A DNA stretch of 43,604 nt. It comes from Bacteroidales bacterium (GTDB lineage: Bacteria > Bacteroidota > Bacteroidia > Bacteroidales > GCA-2748055). Location: NCBI GenBank assembly GCA_029210725.1, contig JARGFM010000029.1, forward strand, positions 1-43,604, written 5' to 3'. Below are positions 36,549 through 43,604 of this stretch, in pieces. The notes below the pieces were generated by a model, which did not search any database, was not told where the DNA came from, and saw nothing but the letters and a program-made list of their open reading frames with translations. The position numbers and the translations under genes were made by a program. The stretch's first letter is position 1, and each line of letters begins with the position of its first letter.

Positions 36549-36560
36549 AGTATATCTTTG
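36531..36560 (+). promoter_or_regulatory. Promoter of the ArsR-rhodanese gene (TTG-N19-TATCTTTG)
   Basis: TTG at 36531-36533, then 19 bp, then TATCTTTG at 36553-36560, matching the Bacteroidota TTTG/TAnnTTTG arrangement and spacing. The ATG at 36587 follows 26 bp later. The ArsR-type palindrome overlaps the spacer, predicting autorepression. Confidence 0.6.
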
Positions 36561-36586
36561 CCCGGACAAATTGTAAACCATGAATT

Positions 36587-37243
36587 ATGAAAGGCCGGGA
36601 ATTTAAAGACGCCATGTACGACGGGCTTGCCAAACTGATGAAAGCCCTGGCAAACCCTGCCCGCCTGGAAATCATTGAGATGCTTTCGCAGGGAGAAAAA
36701 AGTGTGGAAGAAGTGGTGGAGGCTACCAACCTTACGGTGGCCAATGCCTCTCAGCACCTGCAGGTATTAAAAAGCAACAACATTGTGAAATCAAGAAGGG
36801 AGGGGCATTATGTCTATTATTCGCTGGTTACGGATGACTTCCTGGCTCTTTACCAGCATATTACAAAATTTGCAGTAAGTGAAATCGCTGTGCTGGAAAA
36901 AACGATGAACCGGCAACGCGAAGACAATCATGCTGCAAATGCGGTAAGTCTGGAGGAGCTGGAGTCGATGATTAAGGACAGGAATGTATTGTTAATGGAT
37001 GTACGGCCTCCTTCAGAGTATGAGTTGGGTCATATTTCCGGGGCAGTATCGGTACCGATGAAAGAGCTGCTCTGCTGCTTAAAGGATTTTTCAAAAGAGC
37101 AGGAAATTATTGCCTACTGCCGGGGTCCGTTCTGTGTCCTGGCCGATGAAGCAGTAAAGGTTCTTTCCGAAAACGGGTTCAAAGTCAGAAGGCTCGATGA
37201 GGGCTACCCTGAATGGAAAATCAGGCACCTGGAATCAATCTGA
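36587..37243 (+). CDS. ArsR-family regulator fused to a rhodanese domain
   Basis: A 218-residue protein. Residues about 10-100 form an ArsR winged helix (KALANPARLEIIEMLSQGEKSVEEV, recognition helix region TVANASQHLQVLKSNNIVKSRREGHYVYYSL). Residues about 112-218 form a rhodanese domain (L-M-D-V-R-P-P-S-E-Y-E-L-G-H-I-S-G-A) with the active-site loop YCRGPFCVLADEA. The ArsR domain has no Cys pair for metal, so sensing probably goes through the rhodanese persulfide Cys. Such fusions often accompany sulfur-handling genes; here a cysteine desulfurase remnant and two DsrE proteins follow. The start ATG at 36580 is rejected because its frame stops after a few codons. Confidence 0.88.
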   Translation: MKGREFKDAMYDGLAKLMKALANPARLEIIEMLSQGEKSVEEVVEATNLTVANASQHLQVLKSNNIVKSRREGHYVYYSLVTDDFLALYQHITKFAVSEIAVLEKTMNRQREDNHAANAVSLEELESMIKDRNVLLMDVRPPSEYELGHISGAVSVPMKELLCCLKDFSKEQEIIAYCRGPFCVLADEAVKVLSENGFKVRRLDEGYPEWKIRHLESI

Positions 37244-37244
37244 A

Positions 37245-37349
37245 ATCGTAGGCAAACCCATTTATCTTGATTACAATGCGACCACCCCCGTTGCACTGGC
37301 AGTGGAAGTCATTTCAACCGCTGTAAATCAACTCATCAATTCCAAATAA
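37245..37349 (+). pseudogene. Remnant of a cysteine desulfurase (NifS/IscS-like), middle missing
   Basis: Directly after the ArsR-rhodanese stop, one frame reads K-P-I-Y-L-D-Y-N-A-T-T-P-V, the hallmark N-terminus of class V aminotransferase cysteine desulfurases, and then A-L-A-V-E-V-I-S-T-A-V-N-Q-L-I-N-S-K, stop. The second half resembles the C-terminal helix of the same enzymes. About 350 residues including the PLP-Lys and catalytic Cys are absent, and no ATG is in frame. It fits an almost complete in-frame internal deletion of a gene that originally stood between the regulator and the DsrE genes. The C-terminal match is an inference; the N-terminal motif is clear. Confidence 0.7.
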
Positions 37350-37367
37350 ACAATTAAAATACATACC

Positions 37368-37784
37368 ATGAAGAAAACAACTCTTTCTCTTGCCATCTTT
37401 TTACTGCTTCTGTCCAGCAGCATCTCAGCACAGTTTATGCCGAAACCGGAGGAGTATTCTCCCACATCCATCGGAATGGTGATTTATTCCAACGATGTGG
37501 AAACCGTCTGGAATGCTTTACGGCTGGCCAATCATTCATTAAAACAGGGCGACACCGTACAGGTATTTCTTCTGGGGAAAGGTGTGGAAGTGGACTTACT
37601 GGTCAATGAGAATGATGATTTGAAGAACCAGGTGGATGCTTTCCTGGAAACGGGGGGTGAAATACAGGGTTGCGGAACCTGTCTGCAGAGCCGGAAAAAT
37701 GATGATCCGCAGGTTTGTACCTTTTCATCCTTAGCAGATTTGTATGCGGTGGTTCGCAAAAACAAAATTGTATTAACCTTTTAA
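37368..37784 (+). CDS. Exported DsrE-family protein
   Basis: A 138-residue protein with a signal peptide (MKKTTLSLAIFLLLLSSSISAQ) and a DsrE/DsrF-like fold: VIYSNDVETVWNALRLANHSLKQGDTVQVFLLGKGVEVD. A conserved Cys-containing loop follows in G-C-G-T-C-L-Q-S-R, then AVVRKNKIVLTF at the end. Family members carry persulfide sulfur on this Cys. The second DsrE protein downstream (16 bp) lacks a signal, so a periplasmic/cytoplasmic pair is suggested. Role in sulfide or persulfide handling is inferred from the ArsR-rhodanese neighbour. Confidence 0.82.
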   Translation: MKKTTLSLAIFLLLLSSSISAQFMPKPEEYSPTSIGMVIYSNDVETVWNALRLANHSLKQGDTVQVFLLGKGVEVDLLVNENDDLKNQVDAFLETGGEIQGCGTCLQSRKNDDPQVCTFSSLADLYAVVRKNKIVLTF

Positions 37785-37800
37785 ACAAAAAATTTTCAGC

Positions 37801-38157
37801 ATGCAGAAAATTCTGATTTTGATTAACGATGCGCCCTACGGAACTGAAAAGGCGTATAACGGTTTACGCCTGGCCAACCAGTTGAACAAGGCCCATGAAG
37901 ATGTAGAAGTGCGTATTTTTTTAATGGCCGATGCAGCGGGTTGTGCGGTAGCCGGGCAAAATACTCCCAATGGTTATTATAACATCGAAAGAATGCTGAA
38001 ATATTCCATCAACAAGGGAGCCAAAGTTAAAATATGCGGAACCTGTGCAGATGCCCGCGGCCTGAAAAACGTTCAGCTTATTGAAGGAGCCGAAATCAGT
38101 ACATTGGCCGAATTTACGGAGTGGGTGGTTGACAGTGAAAAAGTGATTTCATTTTAG
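37801..38157 (+). CDS. Cytoplasmic DsrE/YchN-like family protein
   Basis: A 118-residue protein without signal peptide. Seen: KILILINDAPYGTEKAYNGLRLANQLNKAHEDVEVRIFLMADAAGCAVAGQ, GYYNIERMLKYSINKGAKVKICGTCADARG with the conserved C-G-T-C, and IEGAEISTLAEFTEWVVDSEKVISF. This is the YchN/DsrE type of small homo-oligomeric sulfur-related protein. It follows the exported DsrE by 16 bp; both are part of the ArsR-rhodanese gene set. Confidence 0.85.
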   Translation: MQKILILINDAPYGTEKAYNGLRLANQLNKAHEDVEVRIFLMADAAGCAVAGQNTPNGYYNIERMLKYSINKGAKVKICGTCADARGLKNVQLIEGAEISTLAEFTEWVVDSEKVISF

Positions 38158-38263
38158 TTAGGAAGACCTGATAGAGCCGACTCTTTTCCATGTAACAATG
38201 TTCACGATCAATAACCCGGTTTTCTGCACTGCACACCAGCGGTTATTATAAAAAGCATGGTCC

Positions 38264-40266
38264 ATGGGAATCTCCGAAAAGGGAAAGAATCGACTTAAAT
38301 CGCAGTATAACAGCGGGAAAAACTGGCTGAAGTGGGGTCCATACCTGAGCGAGAGGCAATGGGGCACCGTGAGGGAAGACTACAGTCCTGACGGGAGTGT
38401 CTGGGATTATTTTCCCCATGATCATGCCCGGAGCCGGACCTACAGGTGGGGAGAAGACGGGATCGCCGGGATCAGTGATGAATTCTGCAACCTTTGTTTT
38501 GCCCCTGCCTTCTGGAACGGTAAGGATCCGATTATCAAGGAAAGGTTGTTCGGACTGGCAGGAAATGAAGGGAACCACGGGGAGGATATGAAGGAACTTT
38601 ATTATTATCTCGACAGCACCCCCACCCATTCCTACATGAAACACCTCTACAAATATCCGCAGAATGAATTTCCTTACAGTGAACTGCTTGCCATCAACCA
38701 AAACCGCTCAAGGGCTGAAGAGGAATACGAACTGCTGGATACCGGGATTTTCGACGGGGGCAGGTATTTCGACATTTTCACTGAATACGCCAAAGCGGAT
38801 GAAGAGGACATTCTGATCCGAATCACGGCGTATAACCGCGGCAATGCGCCGGCAAGGCTTGTTTTAATCCCAACCCTCTGGTTTAGAAATCATTGGAGCA
38901 CTGGTCAGATGGAGGAAAAACCAGCCATTCGGCTGCAAAAACCAAATGCGGGATACGCTCAGGTGAGCTTAGAGCATCCGCGCCTGGGTGACTATTACCT
39001 CAGTTTCGAAACAGCTGACCATCAGCTTTTCACTGGAAACGAGACCAATAATGAGCGCATATTTGGAGTTCCGAATGCTTCACCGTATGTTAAAGATGCC
39101 ATCAATGATGCCCTTATCTCCGGTCGGTTCGGACTGTTTAAGGACAGAACGGAGGGTACAAAGTTCGCCCCCGTTTATATACGAAAGATTGGGGGTGGAG
39201 AGAATGTGGAAATCAGGCTGCGCCTATCCAGAAGGGAGCCAGGAAGAAACCCTTTAATGAAAGGTTTTGACAGGATTTTTCAGGATCGGATTGCTGAAGC
39301 GGATGCTTATTACAATGAAATATGCGTGGCTGATCAGGAGCTGAAAAACATTCAACGGCAGGCGTTTGCCGGCATGCTGTGGAGCAAGCAGTATTACCAC
39401 ATCGATATTCCGCGGTGGATCGATGGAGATCCTGGTCAGCCCGCTCCGGCCGTCAGCCGGAAAAACATACGTAACAGCGACTGGTTTACCTTGAATAATG
39501 AGGACATCATCTCCATGCCGGATAAGTGGGAATATCCCTGGTAGGTTTAACCTCCTTTTTTGCTACCCTGGTCCTGGACAGGGAGCGGCTAAAAAAGGTT
39601 CCTGATTTTGTAAAGCGACTGGTTTGGTTCCGGAATTACCGTCAGAAGAATCAGTTTTATTTGGTCATTGAAGAGATGCAGGAAGGAGAGGATATATTAC
39701 TTTCACTAACCCCCAGGCATCGTCTGGAGAAGCTGCTGACTGCCTTGCTGGATGAAAATGAGTTTTTGTCAAAGAACGGAATAAGGAGCCTCTCCAAAAT
39801 TCATAAAAAACCGTACCATATTAAAATCGACGATAAGCTTTATAGCCTTCAGTATGAACCCGGCGAAAGCACCGATAGTCTTTTTGGCGGCAACTCCAAC
39901 TGGAGGGGTCCGGTGTGGATGCCTATGAATTATTTGTTGATTCATTCCCTGAATACCCTCCATCAGTATTATGGCAATTCAATCTTATCGGCCTGTCCGG
40001 CCGGATGCGACCGGCTGGTAAACCTGGACCAGGTGGCGCGGGACATTTCGCTGGGACTTGTTTCACTTTTCACAAAAGACAGCGAGGGCAAGCGACCGCT
40101 GCATAATAATCATCCGTTATACCAGCGTGATCCGCATTTTAAGGACCTGGTTCTGTTCTATGAATATTTCCACGGAGATAGCGGCAAAGGCATCGGAGCA
40201 TCTCATCAGACCGGTTGGACCGGAATCATAGTGGAATTAATTGATCGGATAATTTCTCCCGGGTAA
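38264..40266 (+). pseudogene. GH63/MGH1-like glucosidase with large internal deletion
   Basis: The first frame (38264-39544, 426 residues) matches the N-terminus of bacterial MGH1-like glucosidases from WGPYLSERQWGTVREDYS to DKWEYPW, then stops. The second frame (from about 39535 to 40266) resumes with SLVGLTSFFATLVLDRE, which is the C-terminal third of the same enzyme, and continues through EPGESTDSLFGGNSNWRGPVW and F-Y-E-Y-F-H-G-D-S-G-K-G. About 200-250 residues, including the conserved barrel centre that starts W-D after YPWFAAWD in intact relatives, are missing. The 7 bases TCCCTGG at 39535-39541 belong to both frames, as expected for a microhomology-mediated deletion or an assembly collapse. 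The enzyme is therefore inactive. Confidence 0.82.
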
Positions 40267-40270
40267 TTGT

Positions 40271-40287
40271 AAGGAGTGTTCCTTTTT
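40271..40287 (+). terminator. Weak hairpin plus T-run after the GH63 remnant
   Basis: AAGGA at 40271-40275, a GTGT loop, then TCCTT at 40280-40284 leading into a run of T. A 5-bp stem is short for an intrinsic terminator, so this is a weak candidate only. Confidence 0.3.
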
Positions 40288-40322
40288 CCGACTGTTCCTC
40301 TAAACATTAAGAACAGAAAGAA

Positions 40323-40796
40323 ATGAAAAAGAAAAAGGTTTTAAGGATCATTGCAGTATTGGGAGTTACAGGTCTCATTATTGCCGGTGGCATCGGACTC
40401 TATATGTTCAACATGCCGCAGCGTGACGTACAGTCGGCCGGGACCGATTATTCAGTTACCAGCACACAAATCGTTAATGAGTATCTCAATGACCAGGAGG
40501 CGGCCAACCAGAAATACCTGGCTTCTGACGGGGACTCTAAAATTCTGGAGGTAACCGGGGTTGTGAGCAGTATCACGGAAGATTTCAACGGACAAAGAGT
40601 GGTTCTACTAAAGGAAACCGGGGATCCGGCTGGTGTCAGTGCCACATTCACCTCTGAAACAGGAGGCAGCCTCGAAGGGATTGGGGCCGGTCAGACCATC
40701 ACTGTTAAAGGGGTCATCAGGTCCGGGGCTTCCTATGATGAAGACCTGGGGTTCTATCTGAATGTGGTTTTGGAAAAAAGTGCGGTCATTCAGTAA
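40323..40796 (+). CDS. Membrane-anchored OB-fold (tRNA_anti-like) protein
   Basis: A 157-residue protein with a short basic start and one hydrophobic helix (LRIIAVLGVTGLIIAGGIGLYMFN), likely an uncleaved anchor. The exported part from about 75 on has the pattern LEVTGVVSSITEDFNGQRVVLLKE…GVSATFTSETGGSLEGIGAGQTITVKGVIRS, typical of the tRNA_anti-like OB fold common in Bacteroidota lipoproteins and exported proteins. No catalytic residues visible. It precedes yceI with a 98-bp gap. Function unknown. Confidence 0.75.
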   Translation: MKKKKVLRIIAVLGVTGLIIAGGIGLYMFNMPQRDVQSAGTDYSVTSTQIVNEYLNDQEAANQKYLASDGDSKILEVTGVVSSITEDFNGQRVVLLKETGDPAGVSATFTSETGGSLEGIGAGQTITVKGVIRSGASYDEDLGFYLNVVLEKSAVIQ

Positions 40797-40894
40797 TCAG
40801 ATAAAAATCAGTTCAATTGTCAGGTTTTAATACTTAGCCGACTCTTGAGGTAAATAAACTTATCAATCAAACTTTTAAGTAAAAACAAAGCACA

Positions 40895-41455
40895 ATGAAA
40901 AAGTCAATTTTATTATCATTTGCTGCGGCTCTTTTTATTTCGGCGGCAGGATTCGGACAAAGCGGATCGAAGTTGGTCAGCACAAAAACACAGATCAAAT
41001 TCTTCTCCAGCACACCCGCAGAAGACATTGAAGCCCAGAATACAGCTTCGGTCAGTACCATTGAGAAAAGCACAGGTGAAGTAGTCTTTTCAGTCCCCAT
41101 GCAGGGTTTTGAATTTGAAAAGTCGCTGATGCAGAAACACTTTAACAATGATAATTTCCTGGATACAAAGTCTTTCCCGGATGCAAAGCTGAAGGCCGTG
41201 ATCACTAATCTGGCGAGCATCAATTTCGGAGCTGATGGAAGCTATCCGGCGACTGTTAAAGGAGAGCTGATCATCAAAGGGAAAACTAACCCCATTAGCG
41301 AAAGCGGCACCATTACTGTAAAAGGAAATCAGGTCGGGATTGAAAGTACATTTGATATCACCCTGGCGGATTATGGTGTCACTTTTGTGGAGGGAAAACC
41401 CTCTACAAATATTGCCAAAACAGTTAAAGTTACTGTGCAGGCTGAATACCAGTAA
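40895..41455 (+). CDS. yceI: YceI-family periplasmic lipid-binding-like protein
   Basis: A 186-residue protein with a signal peptide (MKKSILLSFAAALFISAAGFG-Q). The mature part fits YceI: STKTQIKFFSSTPAEDIEAQN, SFPDAKLKAVITNLASINFGADGSYPATVKGELIIKG, and T-F-D-I-T-L-A-D-Y-G-V. YceI proteins are lipocalin-like barrels that hold polyisoprenoid lipids such as quinone precursors. The stop precedes the next gene closely. The sequence is complete and of normal length. Confidence 0.87.
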   Translation: MKKSILLSFAAALFISAAGFGQSGSKLVSTKTQIKFFSSTPAEDIEAQNTASVSTIEKSTGEVVFSVPMQGFEFEKSLMQKHFNNDNFLDTKSFPDAKLKAVITNLASINFGADGSYPATVKGELIIKGKTNPISESGTITVKGNQVGIESTFDITLADYGVTFVEGKPSTNIAKTVKVTVQAEYQ

Positions 41456-41525
41456 AAACATGATAGAGTTTCTGCTGAGCCCGGAGGTATCTCCGGGTGC
41501 ACCGGATCAGCAGATATTTACTGAA

Positions 41526-42071
41526 ATGCAAAGCAAACTCACATATCCGTTCTTTTTCATGCTGCCTCTCTTTCTGATGATGGGCTTAGCGCTGCATGCG
41601 GGCGAGCCTGACAGCAAATATGCCGAAACCTTGTTGTTCACTATTGAAAGAAGCAGGGATCCGGATGAGATCTGGTACACCGTTAATACAGATCAACACG
41701 GTTCAGTGAACCCGGAAATGCCTGTCAAGGTATTCTGGCTGAAGAAAAGTGCCGGCAACAGGATCGAAGCCCTGACCGGGATCCAAAAAAGATTTTCCTA
41801 TGGCATTCAGTCCATGGAACTTGCCTCTTCTCTGGGTAATGCCTGGAGATTCAGGCTGGAAGCTTATAAGAACAGGGTCTTTACATTAAAAAAAGGGTCA
41901 GGAGGGCACTATAGAGTTTACACCCTTTCGGAAGGCAGAGAAGTTGAAGTCAAAAAATTGTATGTGAAGTTCGACGGGGGAAGTTTCCTGGCTCCTTCTA
42001 TTGGATATGTTCAGCTAACAGGGATTGATCCGGTTACAGGGAAAGAAATAAAAGAATATTATAACAAGTAA
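41526..42071 (+). CDS. DUF4833-like exported protein
   Basis: Start chosen at ATG 41526 (MQSKLTYPFFFMLPLFLMMGLALHA), which is a good Sec signal; the ATG at 41460 would add 22 non-signal residues. Mature part of about 157 residues: F-T-I-E-R-S-R-D-P-D-E-I-W-Y-T-V-N, P-V-K-V-F-W-L-K-K, Q-K-R-F-S-Y-G-I-Q-S, then V-K-F-D-G-G-S-F-L-A-P-S-I-G-Y-V-Q-L-T-G and D-P-V-T-G-K-E at the end. This arrangement matches the DUF4833 family in recollection. No known function. It is 70 bp after yceI and 13 bp before the LysE gene. Confidence 0.75.
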   Translation: MQSKLTYPFFFMLPLFLMMGLALHAGEPDSKYAETLLFTIERSRDPDEIWYTVNTDQHGSVNPEMPVKVFWLKKSAGNRIEALTGIQKRFSYGIQSMELASSLGNAWRFRLEAYKNRVFTLKKGSGGHYRVYTLSEGREVEVKKLYVKFDGGSFLAPSIGYVQLTGIDPVTGKEIKEYYNK

Positions 42072-42084
42072 AAGAAAGACCTGA

Positions 42085-42684
42085 ATGGAACCGCTCAGCA
42101 TTCTATTATATGCTTTTATCATTACCATTGTAGGGGCCCTGCCTTTCGGATTGGTAAATCTCTCGGTGCTTGATACCTCGTACCGAACAGGGCCTGCCTC
42201 GGCGATGAAGGTATCCCATGGGGCTGCAATGATTGAAGTGGCATTCGGACTGACGGCCTTGACGGCCGGAGGACTGATCGCGCATTTCATCAGGAACAGC
42301 CCCTTGCTATATTACCTGGTACTAGCCGTGCCGGCAGTTATCGGCATCGTATTCCTATTCAGGCGAAAGCATAAACAAGCAGCAGGAAGCACGAAGAAAG
42401 GTGGTTTTCTGAAGGGCGTGTTACTGAATCTGGTCAGTATCCAGGTTTTACTGTACTGGCTTATCGCGATGACCTACCTGCATGCCTTGCTGGATTTTGA
42501 ATACCATGTTTTTACCCTGGTTCTTTTTGCCCTGGGGATCTGGCTTGGCAAGATGGGAGTGCTATGGCTCTATGCCGTTTTCAGCAGGAAAATTTTCGAA
42601 AGAATGGGTTTCCTTTCCAGAAACATCAACCGTATCATTGGAGTGGTGCTGCTCTTTACAGTTGTTTTACAGCTTATAAAATAA
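42085..42684 (+). CDS. LysE-type amino-acid exporter-like membrane protein
   Basis: A 199-residue protein with about six hydrophobic segments. The first helix has the LysE/RhtB-like pattern IITIVGALPFGLVNLSVLDTSYRTG (G-P-x-N-equivalent P-F-G-L-V-N). A basic loop RRKHKQAAGSTKKG separates two halves. The last helices carry I-W-L-G-K-M-G-V-L-W and M-G-F-L-S-R-N-I-N-R-I-I-G-V-V-L-L. It probably exports a small metabolite or amino acid. It starts 13 bp after the DUF4833-like gene, so likely co-transcribed. Confidence 0.82.
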   Translation: MEPLSILLYAFIITIVGALPFGLVNLSVLDTSYRTGPASAMKVSHGAAMIEVAFGLTALTAGGLIAHFIRNSPLLYYLVLAVPAVIGIVFLFRRKHKQAAGSTKKGGFLKGVLLNLVSIQVLLYWLIAMTYLHALLDFEYHVFTLVLFALGIWLGKMGVLWLYAVFSRKIFERMGFLSRNINRIIGVVLLFTVVLQLIK

Positions 42685-42724
42685 TACATAAAGAGTCATA
42701 CCATTAGTTATCAATATAATACAA

Positions 42725-43285
42725 ATGAGAATTATAATCATTACATTCATGCTGTTTATCACTATGGTACAAATCAAATCTCAGGAAACCAGAGGTGCAG
42801 AGGAAGCAAAGGGATTAAAGGTTGGAATGCAGGCGCCGGATTTTCGGGCGATGGATGCTGCCGGAAAAGAATTTCAGCTTTCATCGCTGTTGAAAGGCAA
42901 TCCGGTGGTCATGATCTTCTACCGCGGACACTGGTGTCCGGTCTGCAACAAACATCTGGGGATGATACAGGACAGTCTGCAACTGATCACAGACAAAGGC
43001 GCCACGGTGGTTGCTGTCTCCCCGCAGAAGCCTGAATTTCTCAATAAGATGGCCGGGAAGACCGGTGCAACCTTCAGCTTATTGTATGACAAAGGGTATA
43101 CGATTTCCGATGCATATGATGTTACCTTTACACCAGAGAAAAAAGAACGGATTGTTTACAATACTGTCCTTAACGCAAAGCTGAAAAAGTCTCAGTCGGA
43201 TAATTCACAGCGCTTGCCCATTCCTGCTACTTATATCATCGGGCGGGATGGTGTAATCGTCTGGAGGCAGTTTGATCCGGATTAG
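42725..43285 (+). CDS. Exported peroxiredoxin-like (AhpC/TSA) protein
   Basis: A 186-residue thioredoxin-fold protein with an N-terminal hydrophobic export signal (MRIIIITFMLFITMVQIKSQ). Seen: GMQAPDFRAMDAAGKEFQLSSLLKG, FYRGHWCPVCNKHLGMIQDSL with the C-P-V-C active site, and TFSLLYDKGYTISDAYDV. The last conserved region is R-L-P-I-P-A-T-Y-I-I-G-R-D-G-V-I-V-W with the cis-Pro. The CxxC and the W-C-P-V-C context fit the peroxiredoxin-like/TlpA-type family; reductase or peroxidase activity is not resolved. Final gene before the right-end IS. Confidence 0.85.
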   Translation: MRIIIITFMLFITMVQIKSQETRGAEEAKGLKVGMQAPDFRAMDAAGKEFQLSSLLKGNPVVMIFYRGHWCPVCNKHLGMIQDSLQLITDKGATVVAVSPQKPEFLNKMAGKTGATFSLLYDKGYTISDAYDVTFTPEKKERIVYNTVLNAKLKKSQSDNSQRLPIPATYIIGRDGVIVWRQFDPD

Positions 43286-43404
43286 TAGTGATGCGTTAAC
43301 TTTTTAAATAATTCTGTAACTAACAGTATAATACTATAATATAAGCGTTCTTTGATTTTTTGATTTGATTTGATCTGTAGTTTTGCGCTTTCAAGTGCAA
43401 TTCT

Positions 43405-43604
43405 ATGAATTCAGGTAAATATGCTTTCTCTCAACTGCTCCAATTCATTAATAGATACGAGTTTGAGAAGTGCGTCACCAGGTATGATGGTGATCATCGA
43501 ACAAGGGGACTTAACTGCTGGAACCAGTTTCTCCATTTATTCTTCGGTCAATTAACTTCCCGTAATTCGTTGCGAGATATTTGTACCTGCCTGAAGGCCC
43601 ATCA
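43405..43604 (+). mobile_element. IS4-family transposase (DUF4372-type), N-terminal fragment
   Basis: The frame opens at ATG 43405 (MNSGKYAFSQLLQFINRYEF) and is cut by the window end after 66 residues. The sequence FSQLLQFINRYEFEKCVTRYDGDHRTRGLNCWNQFL and LFFGQLTSRNSLRDI is the DUF4372 N-terminal domain that precedes DDE_Tnp_1 in IS4-type elements of Bacteroidota. A TAGTTTTG box at 43378-43385 fits a -7 promoter for it. The IS left end should be within 43290-43400, but no terminal repeat can be paired from here. Confidence 0.85.

Noticed and set aside
39526-40266. Independent gene of 246 codons after the GH63-like N-terminus
   Set aside because: It is the C-terminal third of the same enzyme family and shares the junction bases with the first frame; treated as one deleted gene.
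1-43604. CRISPR arrays, tRNA or rRNA genes, prophage
   Set aside because: No regular repeat-spacer pattern, no recognisable cloverleaf or rRNA sequence and no phage structural gene were seen anywhere in the window.

Overview
The window looks like a chromosomal segment of a Bacteroidota bacterium, probably an environmental Bacteroidales/Marinilabiliales-type lineage. The evidence is a type IX secretion (Por) C-terminal tail on the CotH-like protein, a SusC-type TonB plug domain, Bacteroidota-style promoter boxes (TAnnTTTG) ahead of several genes, weak Shine-Dalgarno sequences, and a carbohydrate-heavy gene content. No rRNA, tRNA, CRISPR array or phage module was recognised. Both ends are cut inside insertion sequences: an IS982-type transposase C-terminus on the left and an IS4-type (DUF4372) N-terminus on the right.

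Layout. (1) 0.4-7.5 kb: a sugar-acid/rhamnoside module with an exported RraA-like protein and a BASS-type Na+ symporter on the minus strand. These are divergent from a Tat-exported enolase-superfamily dehydratase/racemase and a GH78 alpha-L-rhamnosidase. (2) 7.5-14.5 kb, minus strand: CotH-like secreted protein, S51 cyanophycinase-like peptidase, a GH20 beta-N-acetylhexosaminidase broken by two lesions, and a fusion of an AmgK-like sugar kinase to a RapZ C-terminal domain. (3) 14.6-18.2 kb, minus strand: MFS transporter, a stand-alone SusC-like plug protein, and a tight FolM-FolX-FolK-like pterin operon. (4) 18.4-21.6 kb: ECF sigma factor, ZAS-type anti-sigma-like protein, NAD(P)HX epimerase, a frameshifted stand-alone CoaB, and an exported rhodanese-thioredoxin fusion. 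(5) 21.7-33.2 kb: a nine-gene pentose-phosphate/hexose operon (gnd, zwf, tkt, rpiB, tal, pgi, HAD phosphatase, NDH-2, GH15). (6) 33.3-38.2 kb: divergent nitric-oxide defence pair (RIC di-iron repair protein and quinol NO reductase), then an ArsR-rhodanese regulator, the ghost of a cysteine desulfurase and two DsrE-family proteins. (7) 38.3-43.3 kb: a GH63/MGH1-like glucosidase with a large internal deletion, then an OB-fold protein, YceI, a DUF4833-like protein, a LysE-type exporter and a peroxiredoxin-like protein.

How it fits together. The PPP operon routes glucose (possibly released by the GH15 and, formerly, the GH63 enzyme) through G6P to NADPH and pentoses, with NDH-2 as a quinone-linked NADH sink. 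The NO and sulfur blocks are stress/redox functions. The GH20 next to the AmgK-RapZ fusion suggests amino-sugar recycling.

The most striking feature of the window is gene damage. A 97-bp REP-like hairpin pair with a 6-bp target duplication sits in GH20. There are single-base frameshifts in GH20 (7-A run) and CoaB. Two genes have lost their middles (GH63-like and cysteine desulfurase). Some of these may be sequencing or assembly artefacts; the REP-like insertion is the best supported as a real event.
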